Assembly: GCA_004195025.1 (NCBI GenBank)
Contig: SGBB01000017.1
Location: forward strand, 1 to 47,036
Direction: 5' to 3'
DNA: 47,036 nt
Origin: Candidatus Acidulidesulfobacter diazotrophicus
GTDB lineage: Bacteria; SZUA-79; Acidulodesulfobacterales; Acidulodesulfobacteraceae
Shown: piece by piece, positions 26,689-35,093 of the stretch
How positions within the stretch are numbered: the first letter of the stretch is position 1
Layout: every line of letters begins with the position of its first letter
The notes under the pieces: generated by a model
Told to the model about the DNA's origin: nothing
The model's input: the letters and a program-made list of their open reading frames with translations, nothing else
Database searches by the model: none
Program-made: the position numbers and the translations under genes

Positions 26689-28671
26689 ATGGCACGAATA
26701 GGTGTATTTGTTTGCTGGTGCGGTTCTAATATCGCAGGAACCGTAGATGTTAAAAGAGTTGCTGAAGAAGCGGCTAAAATTCCGGGTGTTGTTGAGGCTA
26801 TTGATTACAAATATATGTGTTCAGACCCGGGGCAAAACGCTTTCAGAAATATGATTAAAGATAAAAATCTTACAGGAGTCGTGTTGGCTGCCTGCTCTCC
26901 GCATATGCATGAAAATACATTCAGAAAAGCGGCAATAAAAGAAGGTCTTAATCCTTATTTTGTTGAAATAGCAAATATTAGAGAACAAGTCTCGTGGGTT
27001 CATGAAGATAAAGGAAAAGCAACTGAAAAAGCCATAGATTTATTAAAAATGATGGTGGAAAAAGTAAAGAGAAATAAACCTATTGAGGATGTAAGGGTAC
27101 CTCTCACAAAAAAAGCTCTTGTTATAGGCGGCGGCATTTCAGGTATACAGGCTGCTTTAGATATAGCAAACGGCGGAGTTGAAGTTATTCTGGTTGAAAA
27201 AGAGCCTTCTATCGGCGGGAAAATGATACAGCTTGATGAAACATTTCCTACTCTTGACTGTTCAAGTTGCATAATGACGCCTAAGATGGTTGAAGCGTAT
27301 CAGCATCCTAATATAAAACTTTACACTTATTCAGAATTAGAAGATGTATCCGGCTATATAGGAAATTTCAATGTAAAAATAAGAAAAAAAGCAAGAAGCA
27401 TCGTTGAGAAAGACTGTACAGGATGCGGAGATTGCTGGAATGTCTGCCCTATGCATAAAAATGTAAAAAGTGAATTTAACGTAAATTTATCGGAAAGAAC
27501 AGCTATTTATGTTCCTTTTCCTCAGGCCGTTCCATTAATTCCGGTTATAGATAGAAGCGTGTGTTTGCATTATAAAAAGGGCGGTAAATGTCAAAAATGT
27601 TATGATGCTTGCGGACCAAAATGTATAAATTTTGATTTGCAGGATGAAATAATAGAAGAAAAAGTAGGCGCTATCGTTGCGGCTACAGGCTATGATCTGA
27701 TGGAAAATTCTTTATACGGTGAATATGGTTACGGTCAATTTAAAGATGTAGTTTCAGGTTTGCAGTTTGAAAGGCTTTTATCTGCTTCAGGGCCTACAGA
27801 AGGCGTTATCAAAAGACCATCTGACGGTAAAACTCCTGAAACCATTGTTTTTATTCAATGCGTAGGCTCAAGAGATCCTGAAAAGGGCGTTCCTTATTGT
27901 TCCAAAGTTTGTTGTATGTATACTGCTAAGCATGCGAAATTATTTGCGCATAAAGTTCATGGATCTCAAAGTTATGTTTTTTATATAGATATTAGAGCTA
28001 CAAGCAAAGGATATGAAGAATTTGTAAGAAGTACAATGGAAAATGACGGAGCTATATATTTAAGAGGCAGAGTTTCTAAAATATATGAGAACGACGGTAA
28101 GCTAATTGTCAAAGGCGCAGATACATTGTCGGGAAATCAGGTTGAAATTGCTGCCGATATGGTCGTTCTTGCAACAGGCGTTATTCCCAAAAAAGGTTCT
28201 GATAAAATGGCGCAAATGCTTGGTATCTCTTATGATAAATATGGTTTTTATACCGAGTCTCATCCTAAGCTTCGTCCTGCCGAATCTTCAACTGCAGGCA
28301 TATATCTTGCAGGAATGGCTCAGGGACCGCGCGATATTCCTGAATCTGTTGTTTCAGGTTCTGCCGCTGCATCAAAAATACTCGGATTGTTTTCAAAGAG
28401 CGAGTATGAAGTTGAAGGAACGATTGCTTCTGTTAATAAGACGACTTGTGTCGGATGCTTTTATTGTCAGAGAGTTTGTGCTTATAGCGCAATAAGCAAA
28501 GAAGAAGTTAAAGATAGAAGCGGCAATGTTTTAAAGATTGTTGCAAATGTTAATTCAGGATTATGCACAGGATGCGGCGCATGCGTAAATGCATGTTTTT
28601 CTAAATCTATTGATGTAAGAGGATTTATGGACGAGCAGATTTTTGCAGAAATAAAATCTCTTGCCGTATAA
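26689..28671 (+). CDS. hdrA: Heterodisulfide reductase subunit A-like flavoprotein
   Basis: HdrA is the flavin subunit at which electron bifurcation takes place. The 660-residue product begins with VFVCWCGSNIAGTVDV and has an FAD-binding GGGISGIQAALDIA near residue 147, with EKEPSIGGKM after it. It has a Cys-rich insert CTGCGDCWNVCP and two C-terminal ferredoxin motifs, CVGCFYCQRVC and CTGCGACVNAC. LDCSSCIMTPKM and FIQCVGSRDPEKG are typical HdrA stretches. The size fits the classic single HdrA rather than the fused or duplicated forms. An ATG with GAGG upstream sets the start. The next gene, flxD, begins 165 bases later. Confidence 0.94.
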   Translation: MARIGVFVCWCGSNIAGTVDVKRVAEEAAKIPGVVEAIDYKYMCSDPGQNAFRNMIKDKNLTGVVLAACSPHMHENTFRKAAIKEGLNPYFVEIANIREQVSWVHEDKGKATEKAIDLLKMMVEKVKRNKPIEDVRVPLTKKALVIGGGISGIQAALDIANGGVEVILVEKEPSIGGKMIQLDETFPTLDCSSCIMTPKMVEAYQHPNIKLYTYSELEDVSGYIGNFNVKIRKKARSIVEKDCTGCGDCWNVCPMHKNVKSEFNVNLSERTAIYVPFPQAVPLIPVIDRSVCLHYKKGGKCQKCYDACGPKCINFDLQDEIIEEKVGAIVAATGYDLMENSLYGEYGYGQFKDVVSGLQFERLLSASGPTEGVIKRPSDGKTPETIVFIQCVGSRDPEKGVPYCSKVCCMYTAKHAKLFAHKVHGSQSYVFYIDIRATSKGYEEFVRSTMENDGAIYLRGRVSKIYENDGKLIVKGADTLSGNQVEIAADMVVLATGVIPKKGSDKMAQMLGISYDKYGFYTESHPKLRPAESSTAGIYLAGMAQGPRDIPESVVSGSAAASKILGLFSKSEYEVEGTIASVNKTTCVGCFYCQRVCAYSAISKEEVKDRSGNVLKIVANVNSGLCTGCGACVNACFSKSIDVRGFMDEQIFAEIKSLAV

Positions 28672-28836
28672 TATATATAAAATATATAAAAAATTGAAAG
28701 CGGAAATCTGCTGCAATCTAATATTTCTTAAAGCATTGCGGTAAATTTAAAAATATTTATAGGCAATTTTTAGCAATGTATTAATAAACATATATAATTG
28801 ATTTAAATTATTAAATACACTTTGGAGCTAATTTAG

Positions 28837-29319
28837 ATGGAAAATAACAATACCGAAAAAAATCAAAATTTTTCCGATAATTCAAACAATGGAATTACTG
28901 CACAAAATAAAGAACCCCGTATTATTGCTTTTGTCTGCAATTGGTGCACATACAACGGAGCTGATCTAGCAGGCACAAGCAGAATGAAATACGCCGATAA
29001 TGTTAGAGTAATTAAACTTCCATGCACAGGCAGGATTGACCCGCTGTTTGTTATAGAGGCATTTAAAAAAGGCGCAAAAGGAGTATTGGTTTCGGGATGT
29101 CATCCCGGTGATTGCCATTATACCAGCGGTAATTACCATTCAAGAAGAAAATATACTGCATTCAGAGATTTATTAAATTATCTCGGAGTTGACATAAGTA
29201 GAGTAGAATTTTCATGGATAAGTGCTTCTGAAGGTAATAAATGGGTTTCGGTTATAAATGATTTTACAAATAAAATCAAATCATTGCCGAATAATAGCGA
29301 TATATTTAGCAAAAAATAA
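28837..29319 (+). CDS. flxD: MvhD/FlxD-type iron-sulfur protein
   Basis: A 160-residue member of the MvhD (delta subunit of methyl-viologen-reducing hydrogenase) family, which binds a 2Fe-2S cluster and hands electrons to HdrA. After a 25-residue Asn-rich head it shows FVCNWCTYNGADLAGTSR, KLPCTGRID and SGCHPGDCHYTSGN, which contain the conserved Cys residues. GAGC before the ATG is a modest ribosome site. It stands between hdrA and the oxidoreductase genes, as expected if it bridges the Flx and Hdr parts. The upstream gap (28672-28836) contains a faint relative of the dispersed repeat. Confidence 0.9.
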   Translation: MENNNTEKNQNFSDNSNNGITAQNKEPRIIAFVCNWCTYNGADLAGTSRMKYADNVRVIKLPCTGRIDPLFVIEAFKKGAKGVLVSGCHPGDCHYTSGNYHSRRKYTAFRDLLNYLGVDISRVEFSWISASEGNKWVSVINDFTNKIKSLPNNSDIFSKK

Positions 29320-29348
29320 AATTTATACTTTATAAGGATATATATTTT

Positions 29349-30251
29349 ATGGAAAAAATGAATGAAAAGATTCAAAATATTGCAAAAGAGCTTTTAGAAA
29401 ACAAAGAGGTAAATTTAATTATCGGTTTTACTAAAGGTTCTAATCCATTAAGGATGCGGTCAGTGTTTATTACTGACCCGAAAGATGTGTCTAAACTTTC
29501 TTTCAATTCTCACTGTGTTCAAGATTTAGCAGTATTCTTAAAAAAACCTGAAGTAAAAAAATTTGGAAAAATTGGAATTGTCGTAAAAGGCTGCGATGAA
29601 AAAGCTGTTAACACCTTAATTCAAGAATATCAACTTTCAAGAGACAATATAAAAATTATAGGTCTTGAATGTCACGGAGTTATCAAGCAAAATTTGGCTG
29701 ATAAAGGAGAAAATTCTCTTAATCAATCTACTGTTTACGATAAATGTTTATCTTGCGAAGTTCATACGCCAGCATTGTATGATTATCTTGTTGAATCGGA
29801 TGAGCAGGCTTTTGAAATTAACGATAATAGTATTAAACCTTATGCAAAAATAGAAGAGCTTGATTTAATGACCGCAGAAGAAAGAAACGGTTTTTGGCAG
29901 AACGAATTTGAAAAATGCATTAAATGTTATGCATGCAGGCAGGTATGTCCGTTATGCTATTGCACGAGATGTATCGTTGAAAAAAATACGCCTCAATGGA
30001 TTGAAACTAATATTGAAGAAACAGGTAATGCGCAGTGGAATATGATAAGAGCCTACCATCTTTCAGGAAGATGTATTGGCTGCGGAGAATGTGAAAGAGC
30101 ATGCCCAGTCAATATTCCTCTTATGCTTATAAATGAAAAAATGGCGAGAGATACTTTTGAGAAATTTGGCTATAAATCAGGTATTGATATAAATGCAAAA
30201 CCTGTTTTCGGCACATTTGATATTAACGATTTCAACGACTTTATAAAATAA
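29349..30251 (+). CDS. FlxB/FlxC-like 4Fe-4S protein
   Basis: A 300-residue iron-sulfur protein. The N-terminal half (VNLIIGFTKGSNPLRMRSVF, KFGKIGIVVKGCDEKAVN, IKIIGLECHGVI) resembles the N-terminal region of F420-hydrogenase/formate dehydrogenase beta subunits. The C-terminal half carries two 4Fe-4S motifs, CIKCYACRQVC and CIGCGECERACP, with extra Cys in PLCYCTRC. It should carry electrons inside the Flx module. AAGGA ten bases before the ATG supports the start. In the flxABCD-hdrABC operons of sulfate reducers two such Fe-S proteins (FlxB and FlxC) accompany FlxA; I cannot say by reading which one this is. Confidence 0.82.
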   Translation: MEKMNEKIQNIAKELLENKEVNLIIGFTKGSNPLRMRSVFITDPKDVSKLSFNSHCVQDLAVFLKKPEVKKFGKIGIVVKGCDEKAVNTLIQEYQLSRDNIKIIGLECHGVIKQNLADKGENSLNQSTVYDKCLSCEVHTPALYDYLVESDEQAFEINDNSIKPYAKIEELDLMTAEERNGFWQNEFEKCIKCYACRQVCPLCYCTRCIVEKNTPQWIETNIEETGNAQWNMIRAYHLSGRCIGCGECERACPVNIPLMLINEKMARDTFEKFGYKSGIDINAKPVFGTFDINDFNDFIK

Positions 30252-30301
30252 TTAATAAAATAAATAATAGATAAAATAGATTTTACTTGATGGAGAAGAT
30301 A

Positions 30302-31402
30302 ATGGAAGAAAAATATTATGAAATTTCTTCGGAAAATATAAAAAAATTTGTAAATAACTTGATAGAGCAGCACAATGAAGTCATTGCGCCAAAAGATAAA
30401 GACGGCGACACATTTTACGATAAAATTAATAATTTTGACGATGCTGATTTAAATATTTTACTTCCTAAACTGTCTTTTAAAGAATATTTGCTTCCAAAAA
30501 CGGAAACATTATTTGAATATTCTATTTCAGGCAGTAATATCAATATTTGTGATCCTTTAGAAAATATAGACGTTAATACGAATGCAAATAATAGCGGTAA
30601 AGCAGCTGACTGCGGCGACAATATCAGTCAAAAAAGAATAATATTCGGGTCTAGACCGTGCGATGCAGGTGCAGGTCCTATTATGGAAAAAGTTTTTAAC
30701 TGGGATTACAAAGATGAATTTTTTAACGAAAGATTTAAAAATTTATATATAATATCTATTGCATGCGATAAACCCGATAATTATTGTTTTTGCACGGAAG
30801 TTCAATTATCTCCCGAAAGCTCTTTCGGCTCGGATATTTTGCTTAAAAAAGGCGGTAGCGGATATTACGCAAAGGTAATTACCGAAAAAGGAATGGAACT
30901 TATTAATTCAAATTCTGAAAATAGCAGTTTATTTAAAGAAATTTCAAAAGATAAATTTCCTGCAGATAAAGATTGGAAAGCTACGTTTGACATAAAAAAA
31001 ACACAGAGTTTCCTTGATAAAAATTTCACAAGCAATTATTTTCAGGAAAAGTTTTTATCATGTATAGGTTGCGGTGTATGTACATATACTTGTCCTACTT
31101 GTCATTGTTTTGATATTCAGGATGAAGGAACGAATGAGAAAGGTAAAAGAATTAGAAATTGGGACTCCTGTCAGTTTGGAATATTTACATTGCATACATC
31201 AGGTCATAATCCTAGGGTAACGCAGGGTGACAGATACAGGCAAAGGCTGATGCATAAATTTAAAATATATAACGAAAAATTTAATAAATATTTATGTGTA
31301 GGATGCGGCAGATGTTCGAGGAATTGCCCTGAGGATATTGATTTAAAAGAAATAACCGCAGAATTGTCATTAATGGAAAGTTCTAATAAACCGGCTGAAT
31401 AA
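30302..31402 (+). CDS. FlxB/FlxC-like 4Fe-4S protein (AsrA/HydB relative)
   Basis: A second dicluster protein related to anaerobic sulfite reductase subunit A and sulfhydrogenase beta subunits. FGSRPCDAGAGPIMEKVF and YCFCTEVQLSPESSFGSD are typical of that group, followed by two 4Fe-4S motifs CIGCGVCTYTCP and CVGCGRCSRNCP. Residues ~85-115 include a short Asn-rich segment. Earlier starts TTG 30287 and ATG 30290/30302 exist in this region. GGAG at 30292-30295, six bases before ATG 30302, makes that the best choice (366 residues). The Flx gene for the flavin subunit follows after 197 bases of AT-only, TTAAT-repetitive sequence. Confidence 0.84.
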   Translation: MEEKYYEISSENIKKFVNNLIEQHNEVIAPKDKDGDTFYDKINNFDDADLNILLPKLSFKEYLLPKTETLFEYSISGSNINICDPLENIDVNTNANNSGKAADCGDNISQKRIIFGSRPCDAGAGPIMEKVFNWDYKDEFFNERFKNLYIISIACDKPDNYCFCTEVQLSPESSFGSDILLKKGGSGYYAKVITEKGMELINSNSENSSLFKEISKDKFPADKDWKATFDIKKTQSFLDKNFTSNYFQEKFLSCIGCGVCTYTCPTCHCFDIQDEGTNEKGKRIRNWDSCQFGIFTLHTSGHNPRVTQGDRYRQRLMHKFKIYNEKFNKYLCVGCGRCSRNCPEDIDLKEITAELSLMESSNKPAE

Positions 31403-31599
31403 TAAACTGATTAAATAAACTGAATTAATTAATTAAATAAATAATAAAATATATTAAATAAACAATTAATTAATTCAAATTAACAAAAAATAGATAAATT
31501 AATAAAATAATTAATTAACTAAATAATAAAATATATAAATAATTAATTAATTAAATAATACTAAATATATAATATATATAATCATAATAAGGACTTGAA

Positions 31600-32421
31600 A
31601 TGGAAAACATTTATTTGCCTAAATTAGCAGTTATTAAAGAAATAATTCAAGAAACGCCGGATACAAAAACAGTTCGGCTTACCGTTGACGGCGGCATTAT
31701 TGATTATTTGCCGGGACAATTCGGAGAATTTTCTTGTATAGGAGAGGGAGAATCTACATTCGGTTTTGCTTCATCGCCCTTAAGAAAAGACTCTTTTGAG
31801 TTTAGCTTCAGGACAGCCGGACGAGCAACTACAGGCATTAACGGTTTAAATGTCGGCGATAATATTGGATTTAGAGGACCTTACGGAAATTTTTTTAATA
31901 CCGATAAAATGAAAGGCAAGGATATAATATTTATAGGGGGCGGTATAGGAATGGCTCCTGTTAAATCAATTCTTGAATACTGCATAGATGAAAGAAATAA
32001 CTACGGCAAAATAACAGTATTATACGGCGCGAAAACCGTTATGGATTTAATGTATAAAAAAGGAATTGAGGAATGGAAAGCTTCGCCTAATACCGATGTA
32101 GTAATTACGGTAGATCCGGGTGGAGAAACACCTGACTGGAAAGGCAGAGTGGGTTTTGTCCCAACTATACTTGAAGAGTTGCCTGTTAAAGGAAATAACG
32201 CAATAGCGGTAGTCTGCGGTCCTCCGATTATGATAAAATTTGTTTTAAAATCTTTAGAAAAAATGGGGTTTAACAAAGAAGATATTATAACGACTCTTGA
32301 AAACAGAATGAAATGCGGACTTGGAAAATGCGGCAGATGCAATATAGGCAGCGTTTATGTTTGTAAAGAAGGTCCTGTTTTTACCGCAAAAGACCTCGAA
32401 TCTTTGCCTAACGATTTCTAA
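31600..32421 (+). CDS. flxA: FlxA-like FAD/NAD(P)-binding oxidoreductase
   Basis: A 273-residue flavoprotein of the ferredoxin-NADP reductase type, close to AsrB, HydG and dihydroorotate dehydrogenase electron-transfer subunits. FAD binding: YLPGQFGEFS, FASSPL and GRATTGINGL. NAD(P) binding: FIGGGIGMAPVKSILEY and VCGPPIMI. The C-terminal CGLGKCGRC followed by a Cys eight residues after it is a 2Fe-2S site. AAGGAC precedes the ATG. As last gene of the operon it is expected to take electrons from NAD(P)H and feed the HdrABC complex, with ferredoxin and a disulfide as acceptors, as proposed for flxABCD-hdrABC in Desulfovibrio. Confidence 0.9.
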   Translation: MENIYLPKLAVIKEIIQETPDTKTVRLTVDGGIIDYLPGQFGEFSCIGEGESTFGFASSPLRKDSFEFSFRTAGRATTGINGLNVGDNIGFRGPYGNFFNTDKMKGKDIIFIGGGIGMAPVKSILEYCIDERNNYGKITVLYGAKTVMDLMYKKGIEEWKASPNTDVVITVDPGGETPDWKGRVGFVPTILEELPVKGNNAIAVVCGPPIMIKFVLKSLEKMGFNKEDIITTLENRMKCGLGKCGRCNIGSVYVCKEGPVFTAKDLESLPNDF

Positions 32422-32451
32422 AAGTTTAAATAATATTTTAATATATTTTGA

Positions 32452-32491
32452 TTCCCGTCTGTTTTTTATAAAAAGACGGGAATTTTTTTTT
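32452..32491 (+). terminator. Intrinsic terminator of the hdr-flx operon
   Basis: TTCCCGTCT (32452-32460) pairs perfectly with AGACGGGAA (32474-32482) around a 13-base loop, followed by nine T. It begins 31 bases after the flxA stop. Confidence 0.9.
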
Positions 32492-32747
32492 ATTTAAAGG
32501 CGTTATATTAACCTTGATACTGTGTTAGAAAATATAGATATTTTATATATAATATATTCCCGCAATTATTTATCGTTAGAACTTATAACTTATAAATAAT
32601 TTATATTGAAAATTAAGGATTTAATTTATTTGCAAATTATTTTTTATATAAGTATAATATTTATAAAATATTCTAATGATTTATACAAAGCAAACTATCT
32701 AACCCAAAACAAATTAGATTAAATTAAACTAATAAATTAAATTAAAT

Positions 32748-32830
32748 TAATAAACTAAATCAAACTAATAAATTAAACTAAATTGAATTAATAAACTAAA
32801 TCAAACTAATAAATTAAACTAAACTAAATT
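32748..32830. repeat. 41-bp tandem repeat upstream of thrS
   Basis: TAATAAACTAAATCAAACTA and its continuation form a 41-base unit present about twice (32748-32829), preceded by more diverged copies from ~32715. It occupies most of the thrS leader; no Shine-Dalgarno sequence is visible. The stretch 32492-32714 is AT-rich with a short match (TGTGTTAGAAAATA) to the reverse of 4980-4995, and nothing else I can name. Confidence 0.65.
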
Positions 32831-32851
32831 AAAATTTAATAGAATAAAAAT

Positions 32852-34804
32852 ATGAGACTACTTCTTATTCATGCCGATAATTTCAGCTATGGTCTGACAG
32901 GAAAAACCCCGATGGCTGAAAAAATTAATACAGATGTTCATGAAAGTAATTCTTTTAACGAAGCGTTAGTAGTTTTCTCTACTATTGAAAGTTTAGATGC
33001 TGAAAAACCTGATGAAATTATATACTCAGCTTTTCTTGAAATTAAGAAACTATATGATGAGTTAAAACCTCAGGTTATCATAATATATCCGTATGCACAT
33101 TTATCTAATGATTTAGGAAGACCGTCGGATGCCGTTAAAATTTTAGATGAGCTTAAAAATAAACTTGAAAATGAATTGCCTGATGTGCGCATAGAAAGGG
33201 CTCCTTTCGGATGGTATAAAAGTTTTTCAATTGCATGCAAAGGTCATCCGTTAAGCGAATCTTCAAGGCATATAATATCTTCATCGGAAAATAAAATAGA
33301 TAATAAAGATATTAAACAAGCAAAATCTAAAAACAGAGAAGATATTGCAAAGGAAGTTGAAAGTAATTTTTTTATTTTAAATCCTGACGGCAGCGAAATA
33401 TTAATTGATATTAACGATAAAAAAATTTTAGACAGCGAAGTGTTACATAATTACTCTTCTTTAAAAAAATTTATAGCATTTGAAGAATTTAAAGTAAAAG
33501 AAGGCGTTGAACCTCCTTCTGTCGAGGCAATGCGACGTCTTGAAATAGCGGACCATGAAGAAAATTCAGATTCAGGACATTTAAGACTTTATCCAAAAGG
33601 AACATTGCTGTATAAACTTATTTCAGATTGGGCTGAAGAGGTTGCATTAGTTAAGCTTAAGTGTATGGAGATAGAAACGCCATTGATATATAACTGGAAT
33701 AAGCCGGATATAAAAGGACAGGGAGAGTCTTTTCATGAAAGACATTACACTGTAATGGTGCCCGATGAAAAGATGAAAGACGATTCATCTGTTCCGGACG
33801 GTTTTGACAGGACAAAAGAGTTTGTGCTTAGATTTGCGGGTGATTTCGGTTTATTTTCTATGCTGAAAGATGCAAAGATAAGTTATAAGCAGCTGCCTTT
33901 AAGATTTTACGAATATTCAAAAAGTTTTAGATATGAAAGAAGCGGCGAATTATCAGGATTAAGAAGACTGAGAGCCTTTACAATGCCAGACATTCACAGT
34001 TTTTGTATTAACATTGAAGAGGGATTCAATGAATATCAGGAGCTTTACAGACAATATTCGGACTTAGCCGACGCTATTAATATTGAATATGCTGTAGTGT
34101 TCAGAATAGTTCAGGAATACTACGATAAATATAAAGACAAATTAGTCAGTCTTTTAAAATATTCAAAAAAACCTGCTTTAATTGAAACTTTATCTAAAAT
34201 GAAGCATTATTGGGCATTAAAACATGAATTTCAAGGCATAGATTCTATAGGCAGCTCATGCCAGTTATCTACGGTTCAGCTTGATGTCGCAGATGCGGAA
34301 AGATATGGCATTAATTTTGTAAATGAAAAAGGCGAAAAAGAAGGCTGTATAATTTGCCATTCTTCCGTTGGGACCATTGAACGCTGGATGTATTTGCTAT
34401 TAGAAGAAGCTCTTAAAAAAGATATCCCAGTTTTACCCCTATGGTTAAGCGTTACTCAGGTTAGAATTATTCCTGTTTCGGAAAAATATATAGAGTATAG
34501 CATAGAGTTAATGAAAAATATTTCTTCTTTTAAAATAAGAGCAGATATTGACGACAGAACTTTTAGCATGGGTAAGAAAATTATGTATGCTGAAGAGGAA
34601 TGGGTTCCGTATATTTTAGTCGTAGGCGAGAAAGAAAAAACCTCAAATTTATTATCCGTAAGAAACAGATATCAAGATAGAAAAACTATAAATATGACTA
34701 AAGATTCGCTTATTAAAGAAATCTTAGATAAGACAAAAGATTTGCCTTTCAGAAATCTTAATGTTGCAGATACGCTGTCAAAAAGACCGATATTTGTCGG
34801 ATAG
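32852..34804 (+). CDS. thrS: Threonyl-tRNA synthetase, archaeal type
   Basis: Charges tRNA-Thr. The N-terminus MRLLLIHADNFSYG with IIIYPYAHLS opens the D-aminoacyl-tRNA-deacylase-like editing domain that is characteristic of archaeal ThrRS; the bacterial TGS/N2 editing domains are absent. The class II core follows: MRRLEIADHEENSDSGHLRL, motif 2 SFRYERSGELSG with LRRLRAFTMPDIHSF, and the C-terminal anticodon-binding domain. The zinc-ligand positions show His in MPDIHSF and His in IICHSSVG. The site where bacterial enzymes have Cys (NCPGH) reads RFAGDFG, so Asp331 replaces it. 650 residues, normal for the archaeal form. It is the only thrS in this window. Transfer from archaea is an inference. 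Confidence 0.92.
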   Translation: MRLLLIHADNFSYGLTGKTPMAEKINTDVHESNSFNEALVVFSTIESLDAEKPDEIIYSAFLEIKKLYDELKPQVIIIYPYAHLSNDLGRPSDAVKILDELKNKLENELPDVRIERAPFGWYKSFSIACKGHPLSESSRHIISSSENKIDNKDIKQAKSKNREDIAKEVESNFFILNPDGSEILIDINDKKILDSEVLHNYSSLKKFIAFEEFKVKEGVEPPSVEAMRRLEIADHEENSDSGHLRLYPKGTLLYKLISDWAEEVALVKLKCMEIETPLIYNWNKPDIKGQGESFHERHYTVMVPDEKMKDDSSVPDGFDRTKEFVLRFAGDFGLFSMLKDAKISYKQLPLRFYEYSKSFRYERSGELSGLRRLRAFTMPDIHSFCINIEEGFNEYQELYRQYSDLADAINIEYAVVFRIVQEYYDKYKDKLVSLLKYSKKPALIETLSKMKHYWALKHEFQGIDSIGSSCQLSTVQLDVADAERYGINFVNEKGEKEGCIICHSSVGTIERWMYLLLEEALKKDIPVLPLWLSVTQVRIIPVSEKYIEYSIELMKNISSFKIRADIDDRTFSMGKKIMYAEEEWVPYILVVGEKEKTSNLLSVRNRYQDRKTINMTKDSLIKEILDKTKDLPFRNLNVADTLSKRPIFVG

Positions 34805-34940
34805 TAATTTATGAAAATTATTATCTAAGGTTTTCTAATGTATTTGAGATATATAGATATAGATAACCCTTGATTTCATATTTCATATTTTATAGATGTT
34901 CAATTTTACTATTCGCAAAAAAGCATTATAATTATTTTAA

Positions 34941-35030
34941 ATTATTATAAATTAATATAAAATTTTATCAATTATTATAAATTAATATAAAATTTTATCA
35001 ATTATTATAAATTAATATAAAATTTTATCA
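34941..35030. repeat. 30-bp perfect tandem repeat (three copies) upstream of tig
   Basis: The 30-base unit (ATTATTATAAATTAATATAA plus AATTTTATCA) occurs three times without change at 34941-34970, 34971-35000 and 35001-35030, with a partial fourth. It lies 64 bases before the tig start. There are no spacers, so this is not CRISPR. Confidence 0.9.
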
Positions 35031-35093
35031 ATTATTTTATTATTTATTAATAAATAATAAAATAATAACGATAACAATCCGGAGGTTATAATA

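Noticed and set aside
26689-28671. HdrA as a QmoA/QmoB-type protein of the sulfate reduction membrane complex
   Set aside because: No QmoC-type membrane subunit or apr genes are adjacent, and the gene order with MvhD and Flx-type genes fits HdrA.
34941-35030. Regular 30-bp repeats that could look like a CRISPR array
   Set aside because: The copies are directly adjacent with no unique spacers and no cas genes are nearby.
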